From Thiomicrorhabdus sp041583835 (GTDB lineage Bacteria > Pseudomonadota > Gammaproteobacteria > Thiomicrospirales > Thiomicrospiraceae), in contig NZ_JBFHFC010000008.1 of the NCBI RefSeq assembly GCF_041583835.1, positions 1 to 64,000 of the forward strand: a DNA stretch of 64,000 bases, written 5' to 3'. Shown piece after piece: positions 62,407-64,000 of the stretch (its first letter is position 1; the number at the start of each line of letters is the position of its first letter). The notes beneath the pieces were generated by a model. That model did no database searches. It saw only the letters and a list, made by a program, of their open reading frames with translations, and was not told the DNA's origin. The translations under genes and the position numbers were made by a program.

Positions 62407-63171
62407 ATGTTGGCATGGATAGGCGCTTTATTGATTGGTTTGACGCTGGGACTGCTTGGTTCGGGTGGTTCGATTCTAACCGTTCCGGTGTTGACCTACA
62501 TCGTCGGCCAGGAGACTAAGGTGGCGATTGCCGGTTCCCTGATGATTGTGGGGGTGATCAGTCTATTCTCGGCAATTCCTTACGCGATGCAGAAGTTGGT
62601 CAAGTGGCGCACCGTGGTGTTGTTCGGGGTACCGGGAATGGTAGGTGCTGCAGTAGGTGCCTGGGGTGCGCATTATGTGAGCGACGCGATCCAGATGTTG
62701 GTGTTTTCAGCCTTGTTATTGAGTGCATCCTATTTGATGTTCAAGCCGATGAAACTGGGCGATTCCGAGCATGAGCATACCGAACGAGCGATGGGTAAGA
62801 TTGCCGTGGACGGTTTTGTGGTCGGTGCGATTACCGGCTTGGTCGGTGTCGGCGGCGGCTTCCTGATTATTCCGGCGTTGGTGCTGTTGGGCGGTTTGTC
62901 GATGCGTTTGGCGGTGGGAACCAGTCTGGTGATTATCGCGGTTAAGTCGTTTGCCGGTTTCGTCAGTTACTTGAAGGTTTTGGAATCGTTGAATCTGTCT
63001 TTGGATTGGTCGATTATCTGGATTTTTGCAGTGATCGGTATCGTCGGGGGCTGGTTAGGTCATAAGATTAGCAGTAAGATTAACCAGGAACAGCTCAAAA
63101 AAGGGTTTGCGGTGTTCTTGATTCTGATGGGGGCGTTTATCCTCTATAAAAACCTACCGGGGCTTTTCTAA
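62407..63171 (+). CDS. TauE/SafE-family sulfite/anion exporter
   Basis: 254 residues with about eight membrane helices in two repeats, GSGGSILTVP near 20-29 and GLVGVGGGFLIIPALVLLGG near 147-166, the two signature halves. Family members export sulfite, sulfoacetate or other organosulfur anions; substrate unknown. In a sulfur-oxidiser this would suit sulfite release. Starts 2 bases after trmA. Confidence 0.9.
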   Translation: MLAWIGALLIGLTLGLLGSGGSILTVPVLTYIVGQETKVAIAGSLMIVGVISLFSAIPYAMQKLVKWRTVVLFGVPGMVGAAVGAWGAHYVSDAIQMLVFSALLLSASYLMFKPMKLGDSEHEHTERAMGKIAVDGFVVGAITGLVGVGGGFLIIPALVLLGGLSMRLAVGTSLVIIAVKSFAGFVSYLKVLESLNLSLDWSIIWIFAVIGIVGGWLGHKISSKINQEQLKKGFAVFLILMGAFILYKNLPGLF

Positions 63172-63192
63172 GCCCGCAAAAAGGGGTCGTTC

Positions 63193-63882
63193 ATGAAACT
63201 GGTGTCTGTCAATATCGGTAAAATCCAACGTCATCAATGGAAAGACGGTGATGCGACCGAGTCCGGGCTGTATAAGTCGCCGGTTCACGGTTTGGTTCAT
63301 ATCGGTTTGATGGGATTGGACGGTGACGAACAGGCCGACTTGAAAAATCACGGCGGCTTCGACAAGGCGGTCTTTATCTTGCCGGCGGAGAACTACGACC
63401 TGTTCCGGATTCACGAACCTTATGGTTTTTTGGGTGAAAATTTGACCGTCTCCGAGATTGACGAAACTCAAATTTGTCTCGGCGATCATTTGCAGGTTGG
63501 CAGTGTCTTGTTGGAAGTGTCTCAACCGCGTTCGCCCTGCTGGAAATTGGCAGAGCATGTTAAAAGCGTTCCGGCTTGGAAAGCGGCGGGCAATTTCTTG
63601 AACGATTATTCCGAAAGCGGCCGTGTCGGTTTTTATTGTCGCGTGTTGCAAGAAGGTATTTTGCAGAAAGGCAATCCGGTTATCTGGTTACCGAGGGAGG
63701 TCGAACTTTCCCACGGTTACAGCAGAATCACAATTAAAGATCTGTTTTTGGCGAAACAGCATCATAAAACCGAGAAAGACTGGCAGCTTTTACGTGCGGC
63801 CGAAGATCATCCTGCCTTATCGTTGGCGTGGAAGAAAAGTATCCATAATCTGTTGGCCGATCACGCCAAACACTCCCTCTAA
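63193..63882 (+). CDS. YiiM-like MOSC-domain protein
   Basis: 229 residues. The MOSC domain opens MKLVSVNIGKIQ and has GLMGLDGDEQADLKNHGGFDKAVFI with the conserved Cys in PRSPCWKLAEH (about 116-126). YiiM binds molybdenum cofactor and detoxifies N-hydroxylated base analogues. Twenty-one bases after the exporter gene. Confidence 0.9.
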   Translation: MKLVSVNIGKIQRHQWKDGDATESGLYKSPVHGLVHIGLMGLDGDEQADLKNHGGFDKAVFILPAENYDLFRIHEPYGFLGENLTVSEIDETQICLGDHLQVGSVLLEVSQPRSPCWKLAEHVKSVPAWKAAGNFLNDYSESGRVGFYCRVLQEGILQKGNPVIWLPREVELSHGYSRITIKDLFLAKQHHKTEKDWQLLRAAEDHPALSLAWKKSIHNLLADHAKHSL

Positions 63883-63888
63883 GATGCA

Positions 63889-64000
63889 TTAATTTGACGG
63901 CAGTCTGCAGCTAAAAGTCGTAGGTTGTCCGTTAGTCAGTCCGTCTTGCACAATCACGAAACGAACCTGTTGTTGCGTTTGAGAAAGAAATTGAATGCCT
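63889..64000 (-). CDS. unidentified gene, only the last 36 codons in the window
   Basis: Open minus-strand frame ending in TAA at 63889, product ending QQQVRFVIVQDGLTNGQPTTFSCRLPSN, six bases from the convergent MOSC stop. Too short to identify; coding character is suggested by the clean open frame and codon use. Confidence 0.5.
   Translation of the reverse strand, partial: GIQFLSQTQQQVRFVIVQDGLTNGQPTTFSCRLPSN

Noticed and set aside
1..64000. CRISPR arrays, insertion sequences, rRNA or tRNA genes
   Set aside because: No regular spaced repeats, transposase frames, rRNA blocks or cloverleaf sequences were seen.

Overview
The window is a chromosomal stretch of a gammaproteobacterium. The gene set fits a microaerophilic sulfur oxidiser of the Thiomicrospira / Hydrogenovibrio / Thiomicrorhabdus group: a complete cbb3 oxidase locus (ccoNOQP plus ccoGHIS), a split YeeE/YedE sulfur transporter pair, a TauE/SafE exporter, MetH, a BioC/BioH biotin pathway and several c-di-GMP enzymes. 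The assignment is an inference from gene content and protein style; no rRNA or tRNA gene was seen that could fix it.

Layout, left to right. 1-3.8 kb: four consecutive minus-strand prepilin-like genes sharing a Cys-Pro-Asp...Asp-Gly head motif; the last runs off the left edge. 4.1-10.7 kb: a DEAD-box RNA helicase (deaD/csdA type) behind a strong promoter and a leader of about 320 nt, then two tandem PAS/GGDEF/EAL paralogues. 10.8-13.3 kb: TRAP transporter permeases (dctM, dctQ) and a small lipoprotein. 13.5-23.4 kb: priA, then biotin genes (bioC, bioH; bioF, bioB) interrupted by a cold-shock gene and a large DUF748 protein. 23.4-29.6 kb: comF, a cation-efflux transporter, a YugP-like zinc peptidase, a DUF255 thioredoxin-fold protein and tatABC. 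29.9-33.3 kb: hit-hisE-hisF-hisA-hisH-hisB, transcribed leftward. 33.7-42.5 kb: the rightward cco locus with FNR-type boxes, an internal hairpin and an easily missed 46-residue membrane protein gene. 42.6-47.6 kb: two unknown membrane proteins, an Hpt protein, dtd, pip and typA. 47.9-50.6 kb: the YeeE pair, an acyl-CoA-dehydrogenase-like flavoprotein and a small membrane protein.

50.3-56 kb is the most unusual part. Between yaeQ (+) and metH (-), whose 3' ends face each other, lie a DMT transporter, an RsgA GTPase, a DUF3800 protein and an M23 peptidase. Diverged partial copies of the host flanks are embedded among them: the 5' end of the small membrane gene, the 3' end of yaeQ and the 3' end of metH. 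The interval reads as a mosaic built by repeated acquisition at one chromosomal junction. The M23 gene also appears frameshifted near its 5' end. From 56 kb the content is ordinary again: metH, a double-receiver GGDEF protein, trmA, a TauE/SafE transporter, a YiiM-like MOSC protein and the end of one unidentified gene at the right edge.

Functional links: the cco locus makes, matures and supplies copper to the high-affinity terminal oxidase, with FNR-type boxes pointing to oxygen control; TatABC exports folded proteins; four GGDEF/EAL/Hpt proteins suggest active c-di-GMP and phosphorelay signalling. The pathways seen are partial here: bioA, bioD, hisI, hisG/D/C and a dctP receptor gene are absent from the window.
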